A stretch of 41,452 nt of DNA from a virus: IMG/VR virus record IMGVR_UViG_3300020192_000025, positions 1 through 41,452 of that record; one strand, 5' to 3'. Below are positions 13,496 through 19,762 of this stretch, piece after piece (position 1 is the first letter of the stretch; each line of letters opens with the position of its first letter). Position numbers and translations under genes: made by a program. Under the pieces are notes generated by a model, which was given only the letters and a program-made list of their open reading frames with translations, searched no databases and had not been told where the DNA came from.

Positions 13496-13541
13496 AGCAA
13501 TCTCCTTTGATGGGAGATTCTAACCGCGCAAAGAGCCGCGG

Positions 13542-13769
13542 TCAAACATGTGACCAGAAAGGGTCAGTAGTGCCGAAGGCTTCGATCCCCTTCAGCATGT
13601 TCTCGAAGGCTTCTTCGAGCGTTGCGCCGCCACGAGTGATTACCTTACGGTAGACCATCATGCGGCGTTCGTCGCGGTACGGCTTGCAGCCGACCCAAGC
13701 CGTGGCTTCGATCCCACACTCGTGGAGACCGAGCGTCCATCGCCACGGCTTAGGCACGCGATCGAGCAT
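13542..13769 (-). CDS. Unknown protein starting at the tRNA 3' end (75 aa)
   Basis: The first in-frame ATG outside the tRNA body uses the tRNA's last bases (13769-13767). Product MLDRVPKPWRWTLGLHECGI..., then WVGCKPYRDERRMMVYRKV and GATLEEAFENMLKGIEAFG. No ribosome site is evident, so initiation may start later at the paired Met residues. A longer frame through the tRNA gene is rejected. Function unknown. Confidence 0.55.
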   Translation of the reverse strand: MLDRVPKPWRWTLGLHECGIEATAWVGCKPYRDERRMMVYRKVITRGGATLEEAFENMLKGIEAFGTTDPFWSHV

Positions 13770-13841
13770 GGGTGACAGGACTTGAACCTGCAACGACTGG
13801 TTTTGGAGACCATCGCTCTTGTCCAGTTGAGCTACACCCAT
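13767..13841 (-). tRNA. tRNA-Trp (anticodon CCA)
   Basis: Minus strand. Acceptor ATGGGTG pairs with CACCCAT over seven bases; the D arm is GCTC...GAGC; the anticodon loop CTCCAAA gives anticodon CCA; the T-arm GCAGG-TTCAAGT-CCTGT is intact. The discriminator is G, as in bacterial tRNA-Trp, and no CCA is encoded. The outermost anticodon-stem pair (A-G) is mismatched. It lies immediately downstream of the tatA-like gene in the leftward operon. Confidence 0.9.
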
Positions 13842-13844
13842 GTG

Positions 13845-13982
13845 TTAGTCCTCCGTGATCCCCTTCTTGAATTCCGTGATCCCCTTGCCGAGGGATCGCG
13901 CGACATCGGGCAGCCGCGAGCCAAATAACAGCAACCCGATGCCGGCAATCACAATGAGTTCAGGAATGCCGAGACCAAACAT
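13845..13982 (-). CDS. tatA: TatA/TatE-like twin-arginine translocase subunit (45 aa)
   Basis: Below the usual ORF length cut-off but unmistakable: MFGLGIPELIVIAGIGLLLF, then FGSRLPDVARSLGKGITEFK and KGITED. It has the family's short N-terminal membrane helix, FG hinge, LP motif and amphipathic helix with LG...FKKG. TatA oligomers form the pore of the Tat pathway, which exports folded proteins bearing an SRRxxL-type signal. TAATG overlap with the upstream gene ensures coupling. At 45 residues the usual long C-terminal tail is absent. This window also encodes a Tat-signal papain-like enzyme (18568), a likely cargo. Confidence 0.9.
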   Translation of the reverse strand: MFGLGIPELIVIAGIGLLLFGSRLPDVARSLGKGITEFKKGITED

Positions 13983-14389
13983 TACTTGGTCCCCGGTGCG
14001 AAGCGGTAACCGCTCGCTCGCAAGTCCTCGATCTTAGCGTCGATGTCCGTGTCCGCGGGAACGATTCCACGATCTTTGAACACCTCGAACACCTCCCTCG
14101 CCCAGAATTCAGGGACCCCTGTGTGCTCCCGCAGCCGCACGTCGGGTACCACGTCGATCCCACTGGCCTGGCCGAGCAAATCAACTTCGTAGCCGGCGTC
14201 GATGGCCTTGCGGAAGGCGTGCATGATGCCAACTCGTAGTTGGTACTCGCTAACGGCTTCTTTGACTTCGTGTTGCATGGCTTGTCGTGCCTTCTTGGAT
14301 GCGTTGCGTTTGGATCGCTTCGTGGCCTTGTGGCACGTGGCGTCGTTGCTCTGCGTGATCGAACGGGCTTTGATTTCCTTACGTCTCAC
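13982..14389 (-). CDS. Unknown basic N-terminal protein (135 aa)
   Basis: GTG start overlaps the previous TGA. The first 40 residues are very basic (KRSKRNASKKARQAM), followed by helices (EYQLRVGIMHAFRKAIDAGY) and an acidic C-terminal part ending FAPGTK. Its stop overlaps the tatA-like ATG. Function unknown; the basic region could bind nucleic acid. Confidence 0.7.
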   Translation of the reverse strand: MRRKEIKARSITQSNDATCHKATKRSKRNASKKARQAMQHEVKEAVSEYQLRVGIMHAFRKAIDAGYEVDLLGQASGIDVVPDVRLREHTGVPEFWAREVFEVFKDRGIVPADTDIDAKIEDLRASGYRFAPGTK

Positions 14390-14715
14390 CAGTCGTACTC
14401 CACTTTCGTCGGCTGAGCGCCCAAGGACTGAAGGAACGGCTCGACCTTCTCCATGAAGCACTTCGGACAGACGTGGTACTCGGTGCGGTTGAGATCACCG
14501 CCCCCGTCGTAGCCGTAGCCCGATGACTTGAATTGGAGGAAGATCGCCGTCCGCGCGGTGTCGTATTCGTCCTGTCGCCACTCAATTGACCCCTCAGGGT
14601 CGAGCGGGCGACGGTACTTGATTTCCAGCTTGCAGATGTCGCACTGGGCGGACTTCTCGCGCAGAACTTCACGTGCGGGAATTGCTGGTATGATGTGTTT
14701 CTCTTGAAGGATCAT
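14386..14715 (-). CDS. Zinc-finger protein (109 aa)
   Basis: ATG in a TAATG overlap, with GAGGAAG upstream. QCDICKLEIKYRR near residue 24 and HVCPKCFMEKVEPF near residue 84 form a split four-Cys zinc site. The intervening region is aromatic and Gly-rich (SSGYGYDGGGDLN). Function unknown. Confidence 0.75.
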   Translation of the reverse strand: MILQEKHIIPAIPAREVLREKSAQCDICKLEIKYRRPLDPEGSIEWRQDEYDTARTAIFLQFKSSGYGYDGGGDLNRTEYHVCPKCFMEKVEPFLQSLGAQPTKVEYDW

Positions 14716-14978
14716 TACTTCCTCGGCGACGTGTAGTGACAGACGGGGTAGATGCTGCAACCGATGAACGGCAACCCCGTCAGCCGGTTGCGCCGCTTCT
14801 CCAGCGGACTCTCGCACACCGGGCAGGGTTCGCCCTTCCGTGTGTCACAGTAACCTTCGAGCTTCCGCTTGTACCGGAAGCTCGTGATCCAGTTCCAACC
14901 CTTCGCGAGCAAGAACGCCAGGAAGCCGGCCGCGGCGACTTCGCCGACGCCGCCGCAAAGTCCACAGGCTAGGATCAT
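14715..14978 (-). CDS. Membrane protein with topoisomerase-type zinc ribbon (87 aa)
   Basis: ATG in an ATGA overlap, with GGAGAAG upstream. N-terminal hydrophobic helix (GEVAAAGFLAFLLAKGWNWI), then EPCPVCESPLEKRRNRLTG and FIGCSIYPVCHYTSPRK, the C-x2-C...C-x5-C pattern of the topoisomerase C-terminal zinc ribbon. The ribbon normally binds single-stranded DNA; here it is tethered to the membrane without any topoisomerase core. Role unknown. Confidence 0.75.
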   Translation of the reverse strand: MILACGLCGGVGEVAAAGFLAFLLAKGWNWITSFRYKRKLEGYCDTRKGEPCPVCESPLEKRRNRLTGLPFIGCSIYPVCHYTSPRK

Positions 14979-15451
14979 ACTTTCTTCTCCCGTAGATCGG
15001 CGAAGATGCCGCAGGCGTACCAGGTCTTGTTCTGAGGGCGATAGACCATCGCGTAGCCGTAGGAGTCGCACTTCCCGTTCACGGCTCCCCAGTGACCTGG
15101 GGACTGCCGCCAGGAGTTGTACATCTCCTTGGCGGCGTCACCCAAATCTTGGTCGGGCCATGATTCGTTGGCGACCTCGCGGAATTCGTGAGAATCGGGC
15201 ATCTGCTTGAAGAGGACAGCGACACGCTGGTCCCACTTCTGATGCCCTTGGACGCCACGCGCGGCCTGGTATTGAGCGTGGGCTTCCGCGGCAGCCTGAA
15301 GGATCGGATTCAACTTCCCTGTTGTCAGGCTGCGGACCTTGAGGCGAATGCCTTCGTCGATAAGAGCTTGATGCTCTTTCGCTATGGCCGGCTTCTTCTC
15401 CGGCTGCGGCTTCTTCTCCGGCTTCTTATCAATGAAATTGTAGTCGGTCAT
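14975..15451 (-). CDS. CAP/SCP-superfamily protein (158 aa)
   Basis: ATG in an ATGA overlap. A Lys/Pro/Glu-rich N-terminus (KKPEKKPQPEKKPA) precedes a CAP-like domain: LNPILQAAAEAHAQYQAARG (first conserved helix with His), the acidic ESWPDQDL region, AAKEMYNSWRQSPGHWGAV (second helix with SPGH), and YGYAMVYRPQNKTWYACGIF. CAP proteins are usually secreted and bind lipids or act on envelopes; no signal peptide is visible here. Also called SCP, PR-1 or CRISP family. Confidence 0.8.
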   Translation of the reverse strand: MTDYNFIDKKPEKKPQPEKKPAIAKEHQALIDEGIRLKVRSLTTGKLNPILQAAAEAHAQYQAARGVQGHQKWDQRVAVLFKQMPDSHEFREVANESWPDQDLGDAAKEMYNSWRQSPGHWGAVNGKCDSYGYAMVYRPQNKTWYACGIFADLREKKV

Positions 15452-15897
15452 TTCGCCTTTCTTTGAAGCTCCTCCTTCACGAGATCGTAAGTCTCTTGAC
15501 GGGTCGGCTTCTTCTTGTTTTTCACTTCGAGTTGAAGCGCTTTTTTCCGCATGAGCGACCTTGCCTCGCTCTTGTGGATGTCGAACTCTTTGGCGAGCAT
15601 CTCAGGATGCCGCCAGCTTTTCTTCTGGCCGGCCGCCTGAGCCTTCTGGGTATCCGTCTTCTCTTCTTCGGTGGGCCGGACGGCTCCAAGCGAGACGACC
15701 GTCGCCGCGGCAGACTCGACCGAGGGACACTCGATCCGTGCCTTGTCCACCGTGACCGTGATCGGCCCCTTGGACATTTCCAGGACGTGCTTGGCAGTCG
15801 GCTTCTTCAGCACCGAGCAGCTAGCCGCGAATGCGGCAGCGTGCTCCGGCGAGTCACAACCGACCTTGATGCCGAAAATCTCGACTTCGATGGACAT
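15448..15897 (-). CDS. Unknown protein with basic C-terminal region (149 aa)
   Basis: ATG preceded by AGGAA, about 27 bases beyond a terminator. The N-terminal domain (VEIFGIKVGCDSPEHAAAFA) is alpha/beta; the C-terminal half (KSWRHPEMLAKEFDIHKSEA, then SLMRKKALQLEVKNKKKPT) is basic and helical and may bind DNA. Coupled to the CAP-domain gene by an ATGA overlap. Family unknown. Confidence 0.7.
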   Translation of the reverse strand: MSIEVEIFGIKVGCDSPEHAAAFAASCSVLKKPTAKHVLEMSKGPITVTVDKARIECPSVESAAATVVSLGAVRPTEEEKTDTQKAQAAGQKKSWRHPEMLAKEFDIHKSEARSLMRKKALQLEVKNKKKPTRQETYDLVKEELQRKAK

Positions 15898-15923
15898 GAG
15901 TAGTTCCTAGGCTGGGGGAGTAA

Positions 15924-15957
15924 AAGCAACGTACTACCCAAGTGTAGCACGTTGCTT
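15924..15957 (-). terminator. Intrinsic terminator, leftward
   Basis: AAGCAACGT (15924-15932) and ACGTTGCTT (15949-15957), extended inwards by CTAC/GTAG across one mismatch, form a long hairpin. On the minus strand it is followed by TTTTACT. It lies after the acidic-protein gene. Confidence 0.7.
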
Positions 15958-15991
15958 CTAGCTGTCAACTTCGGAGTTACTTGCGAACTAA

Positions 15992-16306
15992 CTACTCGTC
16001 GTCGTCGTCGTCGTCGTCCTCGTCCTCGTCGTAGTAGTCGTCATCGTCATCGTCGTCATCTTCGTCCCAGTCGTCATCGTCCCAGTCGTCGTCTAGGTCG
16101 TCGTCGAGGTCTTCCTCGTCGTCGTAGAGGTCGTCATCGTCGTCCCAGTCGTCGTCTTCGTCCTCGTCGTCTTCGTCCTCGTCGTCCTCGTCGTAGAGGT
16201 CGTCGTCCTCGAAGTCGTCATCGTCGGCGAGCGCATTCACGGGGGTGAATACGTGGTGGCCGCGGCCGGTAATGGACGGAATCACGAACGGAGCGGTCAC
16301 ACGCAT
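15992..16306 (-). CDS. Extremely acidic low-complexity protein (104 aa)
   Basis: The first 28 residues (MRVTAPFVIPSITGRGHHVF, then TPVNALA) are ordinary; the remaining 75 are almost only Asp and Glu with interspersed Trp, Tyr and Leu at intervals. ATG has GAGGG upstream. The codon pattern is a GAC/GAT/GAA tract, so the length may vary by slippage. Such acidic tails may mimic DNA, bind divalent metal, or be disordered chaperone parts; which applies is unknown. Confidence 0.7.
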   Translation of the reverse strand: MRVTAPFVIPSITGRGHHVFTPVNALADDDDFEDDDLYDEDDEDEDDEDEDDDWDDDDDLYDDEEDLDDDLDDDWDDDDWDEDDDDDDDDYYDEDEDDDDDDDE

Positions 16307-16545
16307 GGAATCAAACCCTCGGAAAGTGGAAAAGCGTTGGGCGCAAGAGCTTCCTGGTCGAAGCGGGAGATGTTGAACAGGTCCCCCTCATGGCGGACCA
16401 CCACGGCTTCAATCACCGGGTCCCGGATCGCCTCCAGCCCGCGATCCACGGCGGGAACGCGGTACAACGTGGCGTGCGCCCCGGGTTCCAGCACGGCCCA
16501 CTTCTCGGACCCCTGCCGGCGGTAAAGAATCTTGTACTGCAACAT
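16297..16545 (-). CDS. Unknown protein, first gene of the leftward block (82 aa)
   Basis: ATG preceded by AAAGGAG. Product MLQYKILYRRQGSEKWAVLE... is beta-rich, ending PLSEGLIPCV. It overlaps the start of the acidic-protein gene by 10 bases. An upstream in-frame Met would lack a ribosome site. Function unknown. Confidence 0.7.
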   Translation of the reverse strand: MLQYKILYRRQGSEKWAVLEPGAHATLYRVPAVDRGLEAIRDPVIEAVVVRHEGDLFNISRFDQEALAPNAFPLSEGLIPCV

Positions 16546-16709
16546 GTGGTTCTCCTTTCGACAGAACACTATGACTACACGCGACTTGCGATCGTGTTCA
16601 AACAAAACGGATTAACTATTTTGAGGATTTTTCGGATTGCGCCGGATAAAAGGGTCGAAACGGGATATGATAAGTATGTAAGTAAGTTGTGACCTGAGAA
16701 GCTAGTATC
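16546..16709. promoter_or_regulatory. Divergent intergenic control region
   Basis: This 164-bp AT-rich region separates the leftward block from the rightward late-side genes. On the + strand ATATGATAAG near 16667 could be a -10 region, but no good -35 is found. No copy of the shared promoter module is present. It must hold start sites for both directions. Confidence 0.45.
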
Positions 16710-17279
16710 ATGGAAGTTGTTACATACCCGGAGGACCCGCGGCGGTGCCGAGCGGCCGACAAGCACGGACAGTGCTGGAACGTCGCCCTAACCGGTACCT
16801 TCTGCCCTACTCACCGGGTGCCTGGCCAGTTGACGCCGGAAGCCGACCGACGCCGCGTGTATAACTTGACCAAGGCTCGCTTCAAGGAGCGGCTGGAAGA
16901 CAAGATGAGCATGGGGCCTCCGGGCAACCTCGACGAGCTAATCCGTATTACGGAGTTGCTTCACGAGGACACGCTTAACGACCCCGCGATCAAGGATCAG
17001 GTTGTCATCAACCGAGAGCATCACGCTTTCGTTCAATCCATCACGCGACTAAACAAGGCCGCGAGAGAATTGAAAGAGCAGTCGGATGAGCTTCTCGGCC
17101 GTCCGGCGATTGTCTTCTACAGCCAGCAAGTCATCCAACTCATCATTGACGAGTTGCAAGGCGTGGACGGCTGGGAAGCTAAGATCGACCGTATTACTGG
17201 AAGAATGCTCGAAACGATCGAGCTTACTACTAATTCCCCAAAGGAGGACTCTCATGGAGTTCCTGACCAAGCTGGCTAA
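16710..17279 (+). CDS. Zinc-binding helical protein at head of late region (189 aa)
   Basis: ATG at 16710 without a strong ribosome site. Residues 13-35 have CRAADKHGQCWNVALTGTFC followed by PTH, a C-C-C-H zinc finger similar to short fingers in phage DNA-binding proteins. The rest is helical (LDELIRITELLHEDTLNDPA). Its position before lysis and packaging genes would suit a late regulator or small-terminase-like factor; no direct evidence. Overlaps the next gene by 26 bases. Confidence 0.7.
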   Translation: MEVVTYPEDPRRCRAADKHGQCWNVALTGTFCPTHRVPGQLTPEADRRRVYNLTKARFKERLEDKMSMGPPGNLDELIRITELLHEDTLNDPAIKDQVVINREHHAFVQSITRLNKAARELKEQSDELLGRPAIVFYSQQVIQLIIDELQGVDGWEAKIDRITGRMLETIELTTNSPKEDSHGVPDQAG

Positions 17280-17454
17280 GTCGAAGACGATGATCGTCAA
17301 CGTCCTGTTCGTGGCCGCTGGCGTCCTAGGTTACCTTGCTGGTGACCAGGTTATCGCTCAGCACCCGGAATGGGCCGCTGCGTTCGTCTCGGCCGCGGGC
17401 GTCGTGAACATGCTCTTGCGTGTTGTCACGAAGCTGCCGCTGTCTGAGAAGTAA
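17254..17454 (+). CDS. Small membrane protein, holin-like candidate (66 aa)
   Basis: ATG with a very strong AAAGGAGG upstream. N-terminal basic stretch, membrane helix (MIVNVLFVAAGVLGYLAGDQ), a polar turn, then a second hydrophobic segment (AAFVSAAGVVNMLLRVV) ending TKLPLSEK. Two-helix proteins of this size and tail (LRVVTKLP) are common in phages and often annotated as holins. The call rests on size and topology. Confidence 0.6.
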   Translation: MEFLTKLAKSKTMIVNVLFVAAGVLGYLAGDQVIAQHPEWAAAFVSAAGVVNMLLRVVTKLPLSEK

Positions 17455-17460
17455 ACACCC

Positions 17461-17598
17461 CCGTGGATAGTATCCACGGACCGACGCCGTAAGGCGTTTC
17501 TCAGCGAACCTGTCGGGCCTCTCACGGCTATCTCTCGACAGGTGTTTCATGCCTCTCGGCGGCTTTGTAGCCGAGGCAAGCGCGGACGATCGCCGCGC
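17461..17598 (+). ncRNA. Structured noncoding segment with five hairpins
   Basis: The 225-bp gap after the holin-like gene contains successive stems: CCGTGGATA/TATCCACGG (17461-17479), ACGCC-GTAA-GGCGT followed by TT (17484-17497, terminator-like), ACCTGTCG/CGACAGGT (17508-17543), CTCGGC-GGCTTTGTA-GCCGAG (17555-17575) and GCGCGG/CCGCGC (17580-17598). The fourth stem has a covarying twin before the terminase gene. Probable structured leader or attenuator. Confidence 0.5.
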
Positions 17599-17679
17599 GT
17601 TTCTGACGGTCACAGGCTGGAAACCTGGTCGAGCTACTCTCGCCTCGTCGCAAAGGCCGTCCAATACACAAGGGGTCGT

Positions 17680-17952
17680 ATGTCCGACGCTGAAAATCCG
17701 CCCTGTGAGTGCGGCAACGTGATTCGCTACCCGAACCACGAGAGATGCGAGGACTGCTGGGCATTCGATCAACATCGTTGGCCAGGACACAGCCAGAGAG
17801 TCAAAACAACGTCCTGTCCAGACACATCAACCGAGGGAAGAAATGAACAAGCAAAGTCTCCTAACAGCAATCGTCCTCGCAGTCGTCGCCCTGTGCGCAG
17901 CGGTGCCCTTCCTCCAAAGAGTCCCTACACCCGCTGTATTCACCGATGGTGA
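17680..17952 (+). CDS. Possible small zinc-knuckle protein (90 aa)
   Basis: ATG after AAGGGG. The first 35 residues look protein-like and contain CECGNVIRYPNHERCEDCW, a CxC...CxxC zinc-binding motif. The last 50 residues are low-complexity Arg/Ser/Pro and overlap the next gene by 110 bases, so only the N-terminal part may matter. Moderate doubt. Confidence 0.45.
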   Translation: MSDAENPPCECGNVIRYPNHERCEDCWAFDQHRWPGHSQRVKTTSCPDTSTEGRNEQAKSPNSNRPRSRRPVRSGALPPKSPYTRCIHRW

Positions 17953-18550
17953 TACCGCGAAGGTTGTCCTGAAAGCACCGGACAAGGTCAAGGTCGGCCA
18001 ACTGGTGACACTGGACGTTTCGGCGAGCACGGCCAACACGTACTCGTGGAAGGTGATCCCGCCCACTGAGAACTTCCGAGTGATCGAGGGCGGCAAGGAG
18101 GCTGTGTTCAGCAGCCAAACCGGCGGCGATTACGTGTTTGTGATCGCTGTCGCGAAAGACGACACGGTGGACGTTCATGTCCACACGATCAAAGTCACCG
18201 GTGGGCAACCGCAACCAGGCGATGACCTGGTGACGAAAGTTGCCTCCTGGTGTGAGAAAGTCGAATCGCCGACGAAGCGTGACGACGCCCTGAAGCTCGC
18301 ACAGAGCTTTTCCAGCGTCTCCGCTGTTATCAGTGAAACGATGACGCCTGCCGACATTGTTGAAGCGACAAAGAAGTCGAACCGAGACGCTCTCGGTGAC
18401 AACGTCGAGCAGTGGGTTCCGTTCTTGGAAGGTCTCCAAGCTGAATTGAAGACCTTGGCGGAAGCCGGAAAGTTAGAAGACACCGCGGCTCATGCAGCCA
18501 TGTGGCGATCCATCGCGGATGGCCTCAAGGCATACGCTGAGACCTTGTAA
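17843..18550 (+). CDS. Exported Ig/PKD-like protein (235 aa)
   Basis: ATG preceded by GAGGGAAG. Residues 1-25 form a signal peptide or anchor (SLLTAIVLAVVALCAAVPFL). Residues 40-120 are a single Ig/PKD-like beta sandwich (KVKVGQLVTLDVSASTANTY, SWKVIPPTENFRVIEGGK, VFSSQTGGDYVFVIAVAK). The C-terminal 110 residues are helical. I associate the PPTENF-type Ig repeat with planctomycete exported proteins (memory, not searched). Likely periplasmic or surface; role unknown. First of three exported products in a row. Confidence 0.75.
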   Translation: MNKQSLLTAIVLAVVALCAAVPFLQRVPTPAVFTDGDTAKVVLKAPDKVKVGQLVTLDVSASTANTYSWKVIPPTENFRVIEGGKEAVFSSQTGGDYVFVIAVAKDDTVDVHVHTIKVTGGQPQPGDDLVTKVASWCEKVESPTKRDDALKLAQSFSSVSAVISETMTPADIVEATKKSNRDALGDNVEQWVPFLEGLQAELKTLAEAGKLEDTAAHAAMWRSIADGLKAYAETL

Positions 18551-18567
18551 GAACGGAACGCCCTACC

Positions 18568-19560
18568 ATGTCGATTAGCCGCCGTAACCTGTTGCTCGCT
18601 GGTGGCGCTGCTTTCCTTAGCAGCGCCATGTTTAGGGAAGCCCTAGCCAAAGGCGATCAACCGATATACGGCGGCTGGATTGATGATCCTGCTGCTCGAC
18701 GCACCTTCATTGAGACGCATGAGAAGCCGCTCCTTCGCAACCACGACACCAACATCTTTGGGTCGAGCGAAGGTAAGTCGGTTCTCCTGTTGCCGTACTA
18801 CGAGAAGGTGACGGGTAGAAAGTTCAAGCCGTACTTCCAAGACATCGGCGACTGCTGTGGCCAAGCCGGCACAACGGCCGCTCAAGTCCTCGCTGCGACT
18901 CAGATCGTGAAGACGGGTCGCGAGCAGTGGAAGGGTGAGTTCAGCGTCGAGTACACCTACGCCGCCAGCCGAGTTGAAGTCGGCGGTGGTAAGATTCGTC
19001 GCGGCGACGGTTCGACCGGTTCCTGGACGGCTGAGGCGCTCCACAAGTATGGAGTGCTGCTACGAGGGAAGTACGGGAAGCTCGACCTGACGAAGTACCG
19101 CCCTGACCTGGGTAAGTCCTGGGGCAAGAGTGGTGTGGGTGTTCCCGATGAGCTTGAGAAGATCGCGAAGCTCCACCCGGTCAAGACGATCAGTAAGGTA
19201 GAAAGCTGGGATCAAGCCGCGGACTGCGTAGCGAATGGCTACCCCGTCCTGCTGTGCTCCAGCGTTGGCTACCGACAGACCACGGATAGCGAAGGGTTCC
19301 TTCGCCGTAGTGGTACGTGGAACCACGCTCTGTTCCTCGCCGGCATCGACCGACGCAAGGGCAAACGAGAAGGTGGACTGATCCCGAACTCGTGGGGTGA
19401 GAACTGGGTGTCCGGCCCGGCGCACGAACTGGGCACACCTGCTGGATGCTTCTGGGCCGATGCCAAGAACATCAACGCCATGATCGAAGAGGGCGACTGC
19501 TACGCCTTTTCCAACTACGTCGGTTACCCGTCGCAGAAGCTCGACTACCGACTCTTCTAA
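18568..19560 (+). CDS. Papain-like cysteine peptidase with Tat signal (330 aa)
   Basis: N-terminus MSISRRNLLLAGGAAFLSSA is a twin-arginine signal (SRRNLL, hydrophobic core, Ala-rich end near residue 27). The mature part has the papain (C1A) order: Gln91 and Cys97 in QDIGDCCGQAGTTAA, His253 in WNHALFLAG, Asn274 in PNSWGENW. These match the oxyanion Gln and Cys-His-Asn triad; Cys96 is an adjacent alternative. Tat export implies folding in the cytoplasm first. A C1A peptidase outside the inner membrane could act in lysis, envelope modification or virion maturation. The weak ribosome site suggests coupling to the gene 17 bases upstream. The phage's own TatA-like gene at 13845 makes a functional link likely. 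Confidence 0.85.
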   Translation: MSISRRNLLLAGGAAFLSSAMFREALAKGDQPIYGGWIDDPAARRTFIETHEKPLLRNHDTNIFGSSEGKSVLLLPYYEKVTGRKFKPYFQDIGDCCGQAGTTAAQVLAATQIVKTGREQWKGEFSVEYTYAASRVEVGGGKIRRGDGSTGSWTAEALHKYGVLLRGKYGKLDLTKYRPDLGKSWGKSGVGVPDELEKIAKLHPVKTISKVESWDQAADCVANGYPVLLCSSVGYRQTTDSEGFLRRSGTWNHALFLAGIDRRKGKREGGLIPNSWGENWVSGPAHELGTPAGCFWADAKNINAMIEEGDCYAFSNYVGYPSQKLDYRLF

Positions 19561-19570
19561 GGAGATCGTG

Positions 19571-19762
19571 ATGGTCGCCTTTGCACGAGATCACAACCGA
19601 GACGAACTCGTCCGAGATGAGTTCCAACTGCAACGGATGCTGAACAAGCTGAGTCCGGATAAGCGAGAGAATGATGAACCGTCTGATTCTGTTACTAGTG
19701 TTGGGGGTGATGAATGTTCTCCCTGTGGCTGTCGCTCAAGAGGTGGCTCAGAAGCCTGCTAA
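19571..19762 (+). CDS. Small hydrophilic protein overlapping the thioredoxin gene (63 aa)
   Basis: ATG preceded by GGAG six bases upstream. Product MVAFARDHNRDELVRDEFQL..., then MLNKLSPDKRENDEPSDS, looks natural for the first 40 residues; the last 25 (Cys/Gly/Ser-rich) coincide with the signal-peptide region of the next gene in another frame. Function unknown. Confidence 0.5.
   Translation: MVAFARDHNRDELVRDEFQLQRMLNKLSPDKRENDEPSDSVTSVGGDECSPCGCRSRGGSEAC

Noticed and set aside
13770-13841. Extension of the leftward 13542 frame through the tRNA
   Set aside because: The extension reads the tRNA-Trp body as protein; the tRNA structure is well supported.
17611-17660. Possible tRNA-Ser fragment (CAGG-CTGGAAA-CCTG loop)
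   Set aside because: The anticodon-like stem-loop is present, but no D arm, T-arm or acceptor can be found around it.
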